NCBI GenBank assembly: GCA_017398045.1
Contig: JAFQHI010000026.1
Coordinates: forward strand, 163,513-227,512
Length of the DNA: 64,000 nucleotides
From: Alistipes sp.
GTDB lineage: Bacteria > Bacteroidota > Bacteroidia > Bacteroidales > Rikenellaceae
Direction of reading: 5' to 3'
Numbering within the stretch: the first letter of the stretch is position 1; each line of letters opens with the position of its first letter. The position numbers were made by a program, and so were the translations under genes. Below, piece by piece: positions 33,828 to 42,802 of this stretch. The notes beneath the pieces were generated by a model, which was not told the origin of the DNA, did not search any database, and saw only the letters and a list, made by a program, of their open reading frames with translations.

Positions 33828-34985
33828 ATGATTAAAGAGCAAGAGGCGGTCCGGGTGGTTTCGTTGATGCTGACCTGGGCCTGCAATTTGAACTGTACAT
33901 ATTGTTTTGAACGCTTCAAACGTCCCGATAGAGAGATGACCTTTGAGGTGGCCAAACGGGTGCTTTCGGAGGAGTTTGCCACCTTCGCCGAGCGTGAGGA
34001 GTGCAAGCAGGGCGGCTATCTGAAAATTGATTTCTTCGGAGGAGAACCCCTTTTGCGTTTCGATTTGATTCGTTCGGTCACGGAGTGGGTCATGACCCTG
34101 AACCTGCCCTTTCGGGTGATGTTGTCCGTTACCTCCAACGGCACGTTGCTCGATGAAGAGAAACAGCGTTGGTTTGAAGCGCATAAGGAGCATATACGCA
34201 TCGTCTTGTCGGTCGATGGGACGGAGGAGATTCAGCAAATCAATCGTGGCGAGTTGGCTGCGGATGCCCCCATCAACTTCGTGCGGCGCGTGTGGCCGAC
34301 ACTCCATTTCAAATCGACCATTTCGCGGGCAGCATTGCCTACGTTGAGCCGCGATTTGATTGCGCTGTTGGAGGCGGGGCATACGATTTCGCCCAATCTG
34401 GCCTCGGGCGAGGATTGGCAGGTGGGTGATGAGGTGATTTACAAACGCGAATTGGAGACGCTGGCGATGTGGCATTTGGCACATCGCGAGGTGGAGCCGA
34501 TGCGAATCTTCATGCAGCACTTTGTGGCTCTTACCGAACCCTTCTGCAACGAAACGCCTCGCAAAAACTGTGGCACGGGAACGACGATGGTGGCCTATGA
34601 TTGGGACGGAACGCCCTATCCTTGTCATCTTTTTGTGCCGATAACCCACGGCCGCGAAGAGGCGGGAGAGGAGTTAAGGCGGGTCGATTTCTTCGACGAT
34701 GCCCGCTTTTTGGACGAAATGTGTGCCGATTGTAAGTTGCGCCGTGTCTGCAAAACCTGTTATGGTTTCAATTATCGTGACCGAGGGGATGTGCGCAAAC
34801 GCGACCGGAGGGTCTGCCGCATGATGTTAGTGGAGGCGCAGGTGATATCGACCTTTCAGATTCACTACCTCATGGCACTTCGCAAGGAGCGTACGCTGAA
34901 CAAATTTGAATTGGCCGCCCTACAGGGTGCGTTGCGATGCTACGAACTTTACCATGACTTCTCGTTTGATGAAGTAGATAATTAG
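33828..34985 (+). CDS. Radical SAM/SPASM peptide-modifying enzyme (putative RiPP maturase)
   Basis: A 385-residue enzyme that should cleave SAM to a 5'-deoxyadenosyl radical and modify a peptide. The cluster motif is C19-x3-C23-x2-C26 (CNLNCTYC), GGEP is at 71-74 (FFGGEPLLRFD), and the SPASM domain is complete: Cys248 and Cys266 (NCGTGTTM..., TPYPCHLF), then C299-x2-C302-x5-C308-x2-C311 and Cys330, enough for two auxiliary [4Fe-4S] clusters. There is no N-terminal RRE-like domain. Relatives include sactipeptide and ranthipeptide maturases and formylglycine-forming anSMEs. A 46-codon gene for a Cys-rich peptide begins 27 bases after the stop, so it is the likely substrate. Chemistry is inferred from the family. 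Confidence 0.88.
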   Translation: MIKEQEAVRVVSLMLTWACNLNCTYCFERFKRPDREMTFEVAKRVLSEEFATFAEREECKQGGYLKIDFFGGEPLLRFDLIRSVTEWVMTLNLPFRVMLSVTSNGTLLDEEKQRWFEAHKEHIRIVLSVDGTEEIQQINRGELAADAPINFVRRVWPTLHFKSTISRAALPTLSRDLIALLEAGHTISPNLASGEDWQVGDEVIYKRELETLAMWHLAHREVEPMRIFMQHFVALTEPFCNETPRKNCGTGTTMVAYDWDGTPYPCHLFVPITHGREEAGEELRRVDFFDDARFLDEMCADCKLRRVCKTCYGFNYRDRGDVRKRDRRVCRMMLVEAQVISTFQIHYLMALRKERTLNKFELAALQGALRCYELYHDFSFDEVDN

Positions 34986-35012
34986 ATGTTTAACCTTAAA
35001 AAATGATGAGCT

Positions 35013-35153
35013 ATGCAAGTGAATGAATTGCTGTTGGCCGAGGCCAAGACCTTTTTGGAGGCAAATCGTGAGCAGCTGGTATCGGACGACCGCATCGTTA
35101 GCATTGGTTGCTTCGGTTGTGGCTTTGGTTGCTCTGACACGGTGGGCGGTTGA
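35013..35153 (+). CDS. Putative RiPP precursor peptide (46 aa, three Cys in a Gly/Phe-rich core)
   Basis: ATG at 35013 opens MQVNELLLAEAKTFLEANRE, then QLVSDDRIV, and ends SIGCFGCGFGCSDTVGG before TGA. The first 29 residues are a helical, acidic leader; the last 17 form a core with Cys33, Cys36 and Cys40 separated by glycine and phenylalanine, exactly the composition used by thioether-forming SPASM enzymes. It is too short for most gene callers. The radical SAM gene ends 27 bases upstream, a hairpin (35206-35224) and a terminator follow. No protease or transporter gene is adjacent. Precursor identity is inferred from core composition and position. Confidence 0.72.
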   Translation: MQVNELLLAEAKTFLEANREQLVSDDRIVSIGCFGCGFGCSDTVGG

Positions 35154-35205
35154 TGTGTAAATTTAAGCTACTGCTTATATTGTCCGTCAAAATGTATGAA
35201 TCCGT

Positions 35206-35288
35206 CTAACAAGGCTCTTGTTAGATAAATTCCGGAATGAACAGAGGGTGTCCAAAACTGATTGGATACCCTCTGTTATGCTTTTTTT
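35206..35288 (+). terminator. Hairpin plus terminator closing the radical SAM / peptide unit
   Basis: Hairpin CTAACAAG-GCT-CTTGTTAG, then stem AACAGAGGGTGTCC / GGATACCCTCTGTT (one G-U pair) with a 10-base loop, followed by ATGC and T7. Confidence 0.88.
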
Positions 35289-35316
35289 GTCGCTCCTTGC
35301 GTTGCTAAAGATTGCC

Positions 35317-37101
35317 TTATTGTTGGATTTTTACCAATTGTTCGCGGTAGGCGTTCAGGATTCTCGATTTGGAGATAAAGCCCAGGTAGCGGTTCTCTTT
35401 GTCCACCACGGGCAGCATCCAGGTGCGACCATCCTCAAATTTCGGGAGAATCGACGGAATCGACTCATGCTGCAGGATGCGGTCGGGAGGCTGAATCATA
35501 TAGGTCATCACCGAGTTGCCATACTTCTCGCGTTTGAACATATCCTTGCGCAAATCGTCGAGTTGCACGACACCCAACAGCCGGCCGAAGTCGTCGATGA
35601 CAGGGAAGATGTTGCGACGGGCCGAGGAGATGATGGTAATCAAATCGCCCAGGGTCATGTGCGAGCGGATGCGGATGAAGTCGGTCTCCATCAGCTCGTC
35701 GAGCTTCAGGAAGACGAAGACCGATTGGTCCTTGTCGTGGGTCAAAAGCTCCCCCTTTTGGCGCAGTTGCTTCGTGTAAATCGAGTCGGGGTCGAGGTAG
35801 TAATTCACGGCAAACGAGATGCAGGCCGTAATCATCAGCGGGATGAAGAGGCCGTAACCGTTCGAAAGCTCGGCAATGAGGAAGATGGAGGTGAGCGGGG
35901 CGTTCATCACACCGGCCATCACGCCGGCCATACCAACCAGCGTAAAGGAGGCAATCGGCACCTGCCAATCGAACAGGGCGTTGCAAATCAGCGCGAGTGC
36001 GGCACCCGTGAAGGCTCCGACGAAGAGCGAGGGGGCAAACGTACCACCCACACCACCGGCGGCATTGGTCGTAGCCATGGCAATCACCTTGAAGAACATC
36101 GTGGCCACGACAAAGAGGATAATCACCCACTCGATGTGCGAAAAGCGGTAGAAGAGCGAGTTGTTGAAGAGCTGGTCGGTCTGGCCGTGCATCAGCCCCA
36201 CGAAGGCCTCGTAGCCTTCACCGTAGAGGGGCGGGAAGATGAAAATCAGCAGACCGATAACCGTGCCGCCGATAATCCATTTACGCTGCTGGGTGGGTTG
36301 CTTTTTGAAGAAGGCTCCGACACGCGAATTCATCGAGGTGAGGTACCAGGCCATCAGTGCGCAAAGGCCTCCGAGGAGGATGAAAAGGGGAATTTGCCAC
36401 AGCTCGAAGGCATCTTCGGGGCGTAGCGTAACGGCAATGATGGGGTCGAAACCGCGCAAAATGAAGGCAATCGTCGTGGCGGTGACGGTGGCAATCAAGA
36501 GGGGGATAATCGAGGTGGCGGTGATGTCGAGCATCAGAATCTCCAAGACGAAAATCACGCCCGTAATCGGGGCTTTGAAGATGGCTGCGAGGGCCGCTCC
36601 AGCACCACAGCAGAGCATCAGCGTGGTGTGCTTGTAGTTCAGGCGGGCGAGCTGTGCCACATTCGAGCCGATGGCCGCACCGGTCAGCACAATCGGAGCC
36701 TCGGGACCCACCGAACCACCGAAACCGATGGTGGTGGCACCGCCCACAATCGAGGTCCAGCAGTTGTGACGGGCGATGCGCGAGTCGCGGCGCGACATGG
36801 CGTACAGCACACGGGTGACACCCTCCGAGATGTTGTCACGCACGATGTAGCGGACGAAGAGGGTGGCCAGGACGATACCCACCGCGGGATAAATCAGGTA
36901 GAGGAATTGCGCCCTATCGACCGAGAACCAGCGGGTCAATCCCTGGCCGATGGCGTGCAGCAAAAGCTCGAAGAGGAAGGTTCCCAAACCGGCCAATACA
37001 CCCACAATAACGGCCAGCACCATCAACATCTGACGGGTCGAGAGCCGTCGTGTGAGGCGCAGGAAGTAGGCGTAAATGCGGTCTGTGAGAAGTACCTTCA
37101 T
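35317..37101 (-). CDS. ClC-family chloride channel/antiporter with two CBS domains
   Basis: A 594-residue membrane protein carrying Cl-/H+ exchange or channel activity. The ClC ion-binding motifs are visible: GSVGPEAPIVLTGAAIGSN (GSxGPE type, with Ala in place of the usual Gly before the last Pro) and GVGGTFAPSLFVGAFTGA (GxFxP). About ten membrane helices end near residue 430. The C terminus has two CBS domains (FIRIRSHMTLGDLITIISSA and ILQHESIPSILPKFEDG), which usually bind adenosine nucleotides and gate the transporter. Start at ATG 37101; it stands 155 bases after trpS on the same strand, across a word-repeat tract. Confidence 0.92.
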   Translation of the reverse strand: MKVLLTDRIYAYFLRLTRRLSTRQMLMVLAVIVGVLAGLGTFLFELLLHAIGQGLTRWFSVDRAQFLYLIYPAVGIVLATLFVRYIVRDNISEGVTRVLYAMSRRDSRIARHNCWTSIVGGATTIGFGGSVGPEAPIVLTGAAIGSNVAQLARLNYKHTTLMLCCGAGAALAAIFKAPITGVIFVLEILMLDITATSIIPLLIATVTATTIAFILRGFDPIIAVTLRPEDAFELWQIPLFILLGGLCALMAWYLTSMNSRVGAFFKKQPTQQRKWIIGGTVIGLLIFIFPPLYGEGYEAFVGLMHGQTDQLFNNSLFYRFSHIEWVIILFVVATMFFKVIAMATTNAAGGVGGTFAPSLFVGAFTGAALALICNALFDWQVPIASFTLVGMAGVMAGVMNAPLTSIFLIAELSNGYGLFIPLMITACISFAVNYYLDPDSIYTKQLRQKGELLTHDKDQSVFVFLKLDELMETDFIRIRSHMTLGDLITIISSARRNIFPVIDDFGRLLGVVQLDDLRKDMFKREKYGNSVMTYMIQPPDRILQHESIPSILPKFEDGRTWMLPVVDKENRYLGFISKSRILNAYREQLVKIQQ

Positions 37102-37105
37102 GGCT

Positions 37106-37256
37106 TTTGAAAGAGGAAAGAGGAAAGAGCGAAGAAAGTTGAAAGTTAAAAGTTGGAAGTTGAAAGTTGAAACTCCTTTAGCAACCTTTAGTCGCCTTTC
37201 ACGCCCCTTTGCGCCCTTCTCTCTAATTCTTAATTTTGAATTCTAAATTCTACATT
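37106..37256. repeat. Word-repeat tract (GAGGAAAGAG, TTGAAAGTT, CTTTAGCAACC, TTCTAAATTCTACA)
   Basis: Four word families follow one another: purine AGAGGAAAGAG words, five TTGAAAGTT-like words, CCTTTAGCAACC words, and TAATTTTGAATTCTAAATTC words running into the trpS stop codon. Confidence 0.82.
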
Positions 37257-38387
37257 CTACATTTTCTCGGCGTAGGCCTTTGCTTGAGCGGCAATCAGCT
37301 CCTTGTCCTCGAAGTAGTTGATGCGCATGGCGTTGCGTACATCGCGCAGGGTCTCGCCGGCCACCTCATGAGCGCGTTTCGTACCCTTTTCGAGGATGGC
37401 ATAGACCTCCTCGATGCGCTCCTCGAAGTAGCGACGACGCTCACGAATCGGGTCGAGCAGCTCGTTGAGGATGTTAATCAGCAGCTTCTTGCACTTCACA
37501 TCGCCCAGACCGCCACGACGGTAATGCTCCTTCAGGGCATCGAGCGACTCATATTCGGGGAGGTACTTCTCGAAATGCTCCGGACGGCAGAAGGCGTCGA
37601 GGTAGGTGAATACGCAGTTGCCCTCCACTTTGCCCGGGTCTTCGATGCGGAGGTGGTCCGGGTCGGTGTACATACCCATCACCTTCTTCTTGACCTCGGC
37701 TGCCGTGTCCGAGAGGTAGATGCAGTTGCCGAGCGACTTGGACATCTTGGCCTTGCCGTCCGTACCCGGCAGACGCATACAGGCGGCATTATCGGGCAGC
37801 AGAATCTCCGGCTCGACGAGTGTTTCGCCATATAACGAGTTGAATTTGTGGACAATTTCGCGCGTCTGCTCCACCATCGGCTCCTGGTCGGCACCGGCCG
37901 GTACGGTCGTGGCGCGGAAGGCGGTAATGTCGGCTGCCTGCGAGATGGGGTAGCAGAAGAAACCGACGGGCAGACCCTGCTTCTGGGTCGTATCACCCGC
38001 CTCGGCCTGCTCCGAGAAGCCGCGCATGAGCATCTCGGCCTTCACGGTCGGGTTGCGTTGCAGACGCTGCACCGTCACGAGGTTCATGTAGTAGAAGCAC
38101 AGCTCGCACAGTTCGGCAATCTCGCTCTGGATGAAAATCGAAACCTTCTCGGGGTCGAGGCCTGCCGAAAGGTAGTCGAGGGCCACCTCGATAATGTTCT
38201 GGCGAACCTTCTCGGGGTTGTCCCAGTTGTCGGTCAGAGCCTGTGCGTCGGCAATCATGATGAAGATTTCGTCGAACGTACCCGAGTTCTGCAACTCGAC
38301 ACGACGACGCAGCGAGCCTACGTAGTGACCCAGGTGGAGGCGACCCGTGGGGCGGTCACCCGTGAGAATGATTTTCTTGTTAGCCAT
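37257..38387 (-). CDS. trpS: Tryptophanyl-tRNA synthetase
   Basis: Charges tRNA-Trp; class I enzyme of 376 residues from ATG 38387 ([20 protein letters not shown]). The HIGH motif is in [13 protein letters not shown] and KMSKS is intact in [17 protein letters not shown]. The ATG at 38387 is preferred over a longer frame because it places the Rossmann core at the usual distance. The C-terminal helical anticodon domain ends AKAYAEKM. It is divergent from the oxyR-like gene 130 bases away. Confidence 0.97.
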   Translation of the reverse strand: MANKKIILTGDRPTGRLHLGHYVGSLRRRVELQNSGTFDEIFIMIADAQALTDNWDNPEKVRQNIIEVALDYLSAGLDPEKVSIFIQSEIAELCELCFYYMNLVTVQRLQRNPTVKAEMLMRGFSEQAEAGDTTQKQGLPVGFFCYPISQAADITAFRATTVPAGADQEPMVEQTREIVHKFNSLYGETLVEPEILLPDNAACMRLPGTDGKAKMSKSLGNCIYLSDTAAEVKKKVMGMYTDPDHLRIEDPGKVEGNCVFTYLDAFCRPEHFEKYLPEYESLDALKEHYRRGGLGDVKCKKLLINILNELLDPIRERRRYFEERIEEVYAILEKGTKRAHEVAGETLRDVRNAMRINYFEDKELIAAQAKAYAEKM

Positions 38388-38463
38388 ATTTAGTCTTATT
38401 TTGTTCGTTTGAGGTACAATTTCCTGCGAAAATACGAAAATTCTCTCGCGCACGAAAAAATTG

Positions 38464-38494
38464 TTTGCGTGTATAGATTTTTTTTATACCTTTG
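38464..38494 (+). promoter_or_regulatory. Promoter of the oxyR-like gene
   Basis: TTTG, 19 bases, TACCTTTG, 23 bases before the start codon. Confidence 0.8.
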
Positions 38495-38517
38495 TTTTTC
38501 GTTAATAATCCTGTTTT

Positions 38518-39408
38518 ATGACAATCATTCAGCTCGAATACCTGTTGGCGGTGGCCAATTGTGGTAGTTTTTCGCAGGCGGCCGAACATTGTTTCGTTAC
38601 GCAACCCTCTCTCTCGATGCAGGTTAAGTCGCTCGAGGAGGAACTCGGTGTGGTGCTTTTGGACCGCTCGAAAAAGCCCGTCGTGCCGACCGAGGCCGGC
38701 GAGGTGGTCTTGGAGCAGGTGCGTGAGACGTTGCGCTCGTTTAACTACATCCGCGAGGCGGTACATGAGTTGAAGGGCGAGACGGCCGGCAAACTGCGCC
38801 TGGGAGTGATTCCCACGATTGCGCCCTACCTGATGCACCGTTTTATGCCGGCCTTTGTGAAGGCCTACCCGAAGGTGGAGTTGGAGATTTCGGAGATGAA
38901 GACGGCCGATATTATCGAGGCCCTGAAAAAGGACAGGCTCGATGCCGCTTTGGTGGCCGGTGGCACGTGTGGCGAAGGGATTCAGGAACACGACCTCTTC
39001 AACGACCGTTTCTGGCTCTACGTATCGCCCGAAAATCCCCTCTACGAGCGTTCGAATATCCGCATCGAAGATATTGATTTGAAGGACCTTGTGATTCTCT
39101 CGGCCGGTAACTGTATGCGCGACCAAATCATCGAACTTTGCCAGGCCAAACGGCAGATGCCCTCGCACTTCTCGTTCGAATCGGGGTCGCTCGAGACGCT
39201 GATGCGTATCGTCGATTGCACGCAGGCCCTTACCATCATTCCCGAGATGGCGATTGATTTCATCCCCGAGCATCGTCGCGACCGTGTCAAGCAGCTCGCC
39301 AAGGGGGCTACCTCGCGTAAAATCTCGGTGGCTGTCCGTCGTACCTATGTCAAGAGTTCGATTATCAAGGCACTCAACGATACGATTCTTCACTGCGTAG
39401 GGGCCTGA
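38518..39408 (+). CDS. oxyR: Hydrogen peroxide-sensing LysR-type regulator OxyR
   Basis: A 296-residue LysR-family activator. The N-terminal winged HTH is MTIIQLEYLLAVANCGSFSQ with AAEHCFVTQPSLSMQVKSLE. The regulatory domain carries LSAGNCMRDQIIELCQAKRQ, which places the two redox cysteines at residues 199 and 208, the same numbers as in E. coli OxyR (GHCLRDQ...C), with the conserved RDQ between them. Peroxide would form a disulfide between them and switch on catalase/peroxiredoxin-type genes. Targets are not in the window. Confidence 0.93.
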   Translation: MTIIQLEYLLAVANCGSFSQAAEHCFVTQPSLSMQVKSLEEELGVVLLDRSKKPVVPTEAGEVVLEQVRETLRSFNYIREAVHELKGETAGKLRLGVIPTIAPYLMHRFMPAFVKAYPKVELEISEMKTADIIEALKKDRLDAALVAGGTCGEGIQEHDLFNDRFWLYVSPENPLYERSNIRIEDIDLKDLVILSAGNCMRDQIIELCQAKRQMPSHFSFESGSLETLMRIVDCTQALTIIPEMAIDFIPEHRRDRVKQLAKGATSRKISVAVRRTYVKSSIIKALNDTILHCVGA

Positions 39409-39507
39409 CAAACCCCGTTGGTGAACGTCGAAACTGCTCCGAGAGGGCCAACCTTTGGTTGGTCTTCTCTTTTTTTTGTTGCTTTTGTGTTTTCTTTGCC
39501 CGTTTGG

Positions 39508-39539
39508 TTTGCTGCTTTAAGGTTTAATTCGTATTTTTG
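39508..39539 (+). promoter_or_regulatory. Promoter of the rsfS-ahcY operon
   Basis: TTTG, 20 bases, TATTTTTG, 27 bases before the rsfS start; no internal terminator is seen before the end of ahcY. Confidence 0.82.
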
Positions 39540-39566
39540 CAAGGTTATAGTGACCTACTGAAAATT

Positions 39567-39926
39567 ATGGAGAACAAACAGCAACTGATAGAGACGATTG
39601 TTGAGGCAATCTCGGACAAGAAAGGTAAGAATATTGTATCGTTGGACCTGACGGGCTTCGATGGGGCAATTTGCTCGCATTTTGTGGTCTGCAATGCCGA
39701 TTCCACGACCCAAACCTCGGCCATTGCCGACTCGGTGGAGGATAAGATTCACGAGGTGTTGGGCGAGTGGCCCTGGCGCGTCGAGGGTAAGCAGACGGGT
39801 CTGTGGGTAGCGATGGACTATGTGGATGTGGTGGTTCACATCTTCCAGAGCGACCTGCGCGAGTTCTACAAGCTCGAGGAGCTGTGGGCCGACGCACCGA
39901 TGGTTAAGTACGAATACGAGGAGTAA
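39567..39926 (+). CDS. rsfS: Ribosomal silencing factor RsfS (Iojap/DUF143)
   Basis: Binds ribosomal protein uL14 and keeps subunits apart when nutrients are short. A 119-residue protein from MENKQQLIETIVEAISDKKG, with the family core ICSHFVVCNADSTTQTSAIA and GLWVAMDYVDVVVHIFQSDL followed by FYKLEELWADAP. The ATG at 39567 is preferred to one ten codons upstream, which would overlap the promoter -7 element. It opens the seven-gene operon, three bases before ftsH. Confidence 0.95.
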   Translation: MENKQQLIETIVEAISDKKGKNIVSLDLTGFDGAICSHFVVCNADSTTQTSAIADSVEDKIHEVLGEWPWRVEGKQTGLWVAMDYVDVVVHIFQSDLREFYKLEELWADAPMVKYEYEE

Positions 39927-39929
39927 CGA

Positions 39930-41915
39930 ATGGCAAACAAGCAACAACCAAATAACAACCGACCGCTCCTGCCGCGATTCAATATCTTTTGGATTTATGG
40001 AGCCATAGCCCTCTTTATCGTCGGCTGGTCGCTCTTTTCGACTGAAAATAGTGACCCCGTAAAGAGCGATTGGTCGGTCGTCGAACCGCTCGTCGAGCGG
40101 GGCGAGGTGGAGCGTATCCGTGTGGTGAATCGCGAGACGGCCGAGGTCTTTTTGAAAAAGGAGGCGGCCGAGAAGTACCGCAACGAGGATGAGGGGGCGT
40201 TGAAACGCCTGCCCGCTACGGGTGCGCACCTCTACTTTACGATTCCCTCGGTCGATTCGTTCCGCGAGGATTTGAAGGCAGCCGAAGAGGCGTTGCCTGC
40301 CGAGCAGCACGCTGTCGTGGTCTATGAGAACGAGAAGGGTGATTGGCTCAATATCCTGGGGTCGATTTTGCCCTGGGTGCTGATTATCGGCTTCTGGTTC
40401 TTCCTGATGCGCTCCATGGCGCGTGGCATTGGTGGCGGAGGCGGCAACGGCATCATGAACGTAGGCAAGGCGCGTGCGCAGGTCTTCGATAAGGAGAACA
40501 AAAAGCCCGTGACGTTCAAGGATGTGGCCGGTCTGGAGGAGGCCAAGGTCGAGATTATGGAGATTGTCGATTTCTTAAAACACGCCGATAAGTACCGCGA
40601 GCTGGGTGCCAAGATTCCGAAGGGAGCGTTGTTGGTCGGCCCTCCGGGAACGGGTAAGACCCTCTTGGCCAAGGCCGTAGCGGGTGAGGCCAATGTGCCT
40701 TTCCTCTCGATTTCGGGTTCGGACTTCGTGGAGATGTTCGTCGGTGTGGGTGCTTCGCGTGTAAGAGATTTGTTCGAGCAGGCCAAGCAGAAGGCCCCCT
40801 GCATCCTCTTCATTGATGAGATTGACGCCATCGGTCGCGCCCGTGGCAAGAATGCCGGTTTCTCGGGCAACGATGAGCGCGAGAATACGCTGAACCAGCT
40901 CCTGACGGAGATGGACGGTTTCCAGACCAACGCAGGGGTGATTGTCCTTGCGGCCACGAACCGTGCCGATATTTTGGATAAGGCCTTGATGCGTGCCGGA
41001 CGTTTCGACCGCCAGATTGAGGTGGGACTGCCCGATATTAAAGAGCGCGAGGCGATTTTTGAGGTCCATCTGCGCCCGTTGAAGCTCGACCCGATGCTCG
41101 ATAGAGCCTTCCTGGCACGCCAGACCCCCGGATTCTCGGGTGCCGATATTGCGAATGTCTGCAACGAGGCGGCCTTGATTGCGGCCCGCCACGAGAAGAA
41201 GTTCATCGCAAAGGAGGATTTCCTGGCCGCCATCGACCGCATTATTGGCGGTTTGGAGCGTAAGAATAAGATTATCACCGATAACGAGAAGCGCAAGATT
41301 GCCTACCACGAGGCGGGTCATGCCACCGTGAGCTGGCTGTTGAAGCACGCCTCGCCGCTGATTAAGGTGACCATCATTCCGCGCGGAAAGGCGTTGGGCG
41401 CAGCGTGGTATCTGCCCGAGGAGCGTCAAATCACCACCCGCGAGCAACTCATGGACGAGATGGCCTCGACGCTCGGTGGCCGTGTGTCGGAGCAGCTGAC
41501 CTTTGGCGAGATTTCGACCGGTGCGCTGAACGATTTGGAGCGCGTCACGAAGCAGGCTTATGCCATGGTGGCCTACTATGGTATGAGCGAAAAGGTGGGC
41601 AACCTCTCGTTCTACGACTCGACGGGTCAGAGCGATATGGCCTTCACGAAGCCCTATTCGAACGAGACGGCCGAGGCGATTGATAAAGAGGCACGCGCCC
41701 TGATTGACGAGGCCTACCGCATGGCCGAAGAGGTGCTGACCGAGCATCGTGAGGGGCTGCAGGCGTTGGCCGAGCTGCTCCTGGAGCGTGAGGTGATTTT
41801 CACCGAAGATGTGGAGCGCATCCTCGGAAAACGAGCCGGTAAGGAGGATGTGTGTGCAACTACCCAAGACCAAGAGGGGGAGGTGATTGCCCCCGAATCG
41901 GCCACGCAAGAGTAA
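39930..41915 (+). CDS. ftsH: ATP-dependent zinc metalloprotease FtsH
   Basis: Membrane-anchored AAA+ protease that degrades misfolded membrane proteins and some regulators. Two N-terminal membrane helices (IFWIYGAIALFIVGWSLF and PWVLIIGFWFFLMRSM) flank a periplasmic domain of about 110 residues. The AAA module has Walker A GPPGTGKTLLAKAVAGEA, Walker B ILFIDEIDAIGRARG and the second region of homology TNRADILDKALMRAGRFDRQ; the peptidase has the zinc motif HEAGH in KIAYHEAGHATVSWLL. Length 661 is normal. The C-terminal tail is acidic and not conserved. The next gene, cdsA, follows after 21 bases. Confidence 0.97.
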   Translation: MANKQQPNNNRPLLPRFNIFWIYGAIALFIVGWSLFSTENSDPVKSDWSVVEPLVERGEVERIRVVNRETAEVFLKKEAAEKYRNEDEGALKRLPATGAHLYFTIPSVDSFREDLKAAEEALPAEQHAVVVYENEKGDWLNILGSILPWVLIIGFWFFLMRSMARGIGGGGGNGIMNVGKARAQVFDKENKKPVTFKDVAGLEEAKVEIMEIVDFLKHADKYRELGAKIPKGALLVGPPGTGKTLLAKAVAGEANVPFLSISGSDFVEMFVGVGASRVRDLFEQAKQKAPCILFIDEIDAIGRARGKNAGFSGNDERENTLNQLLTEMDGFQTNAGVIVLAATNRADILDKALMRAGRFDRQIEVGLPDIKEREAIFEVHLRPLKLDPMLDRAFLARQTPGFSGADIANVCNEAALIAARHEKKFIAKEDFLAAIDRIIGGLERKNKIITDNEKRKIAYHEAGHATVSWLLKHASPLIKVTIIPRGKALGAAWYLPEERQITTREQLMDEMASTLGGRVSEQLTFGEISTGALNDLERVTKQAYAMVAYYGMSEKVGNLSFYDSTGQSDMAFTKPYSNETAEAIDKEARALIDEAYRMAEEVLTEHREGLQALAELLLEREVIFTEDVERILGKRAGKEDVCATTQDQEGEVIAPESATQE

Positions 41916-41936
41916 CCGACAAAAAAAGAACCCGAT

Positions 41937-42785
41937 ATGAACGATAAAATGAAAAACCTTGTGGTGCGTACGCTCAGTGGCATTGTGCTGCTGGTGGTCG
42001 TCTTTGGCGGCATTCTCTGGTCGCAGTGGTCGCTCGGAGCGTTGCTCCTGGTGATGCTGGTGGGGGGTGTATGCGAGTTTTACAGCCTCATCGAAAAGCA
42101 AAATCTGCAACCGCAACGTGCGCTGGGCATGATTGCCTGCGTGATGCTCTTCGTGTTGAACTTCGCCTTCGTGTGCGACGATATCGCCATCCTGGGCAAG
42201 GGCCACACCTGGTTTGCCGCAGGGGCTGCCTTTCTGTTGCTCTCGATTCCGCTCATGTTCATCTGCGAGCTGTATCGTAAGCAGGCGAATCCGGCAGCCA
42301 ACGTCGCAACCACCATTACGGGCCTCTTCTATGTGGCTCTGCCCCTCTCGCTGCTGCTCTATATGCCCATTATCGGGCGTGATGAGTGGACGCCGTGGGT
42401 GCTGATTGCCTACATCGCCATCGTCTGGTCGAATGACGTCTTTGCCTACCTGGCGGGGATGGCTTTCGGTCGTCATCGCCTCTTCGAGCGACTCTCGCCC
42501 AAGAAGTCGTGGGAGGGTTTCTTCGGTGGTCTGGTCGGTGCGCTGGTTGCCAGCTGGGTGGTGGCCAAGCTGCTGGGTGATGAACCGATGGCTTGGCTGG
42601 GTCTGGCCGTGGTGACGGTCGTGACGGCCGTTTTGGGCGACTTGGTGGAGTCGATGTTCAAGCGTGCTGCCGAGGTGAAGGACTCGGGTGCGCTGATTCC
42701 GGGTCATGGCGGGGTGCTGGACCGCTTCGATGCCCTGCTGCTCTCCGCCCCGTTTGTCTTTGTCTATATGGTCTGCATCTTCTAA
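41937..42785 (+). CDS. cdsA: Phosphatidate cytidylyltransferase
   Basis: Makes CDP-diacylglycerol from phosphatidic acid and CTP, the branch point of phospholipid synthesis. The 282-residue polytopic membrane protein ends with the CTP-transferase signature KDSGALIPGHGGVLDRFDAL preceded by GDLVESMFKRAAEV. About eight hydrophobic helices precede it. An alternative ATG four codons in is possible. Its co-occurrence with psd in the operon covers two steps of phosphatidylethanolamine production (pss is not here). Confidence 0.95.
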   Translation: MNDKMKNLVVRTLSGIVLLVVVFGGILWSQWSLGALLLVMLVGGVCEFYSLIEKQNLQPQRALGMIACVMLFVLNFAFVCDDIAILGKGHTWFAAGAAFLLLSIPLMFICELYRKQANPAANVATTITGLFYVALPLSLLLYMPIIGRDEWTPWVLIAYIAIVWSNDVFAYLAGMAFGRHRLFERLSPKKSWEGFFGGLVGALVASWVVAKLLGDEPMAWLGLAVVTVVTAVLGDLVESMFKRAAEVKDSGALIPGHGGVLDRFDALLLSAPFVFVYMVCIF

Positions 42786-42802
42786 CCTAAACGCATAGAA
42801 CT

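Noticed and set aside
37257..38453. A longer TrpS start 22 codons upstream
   Set aside because: The added residues are not conserved and would overlap the promoter region; ATG at 38387 gives the standard N terminus.
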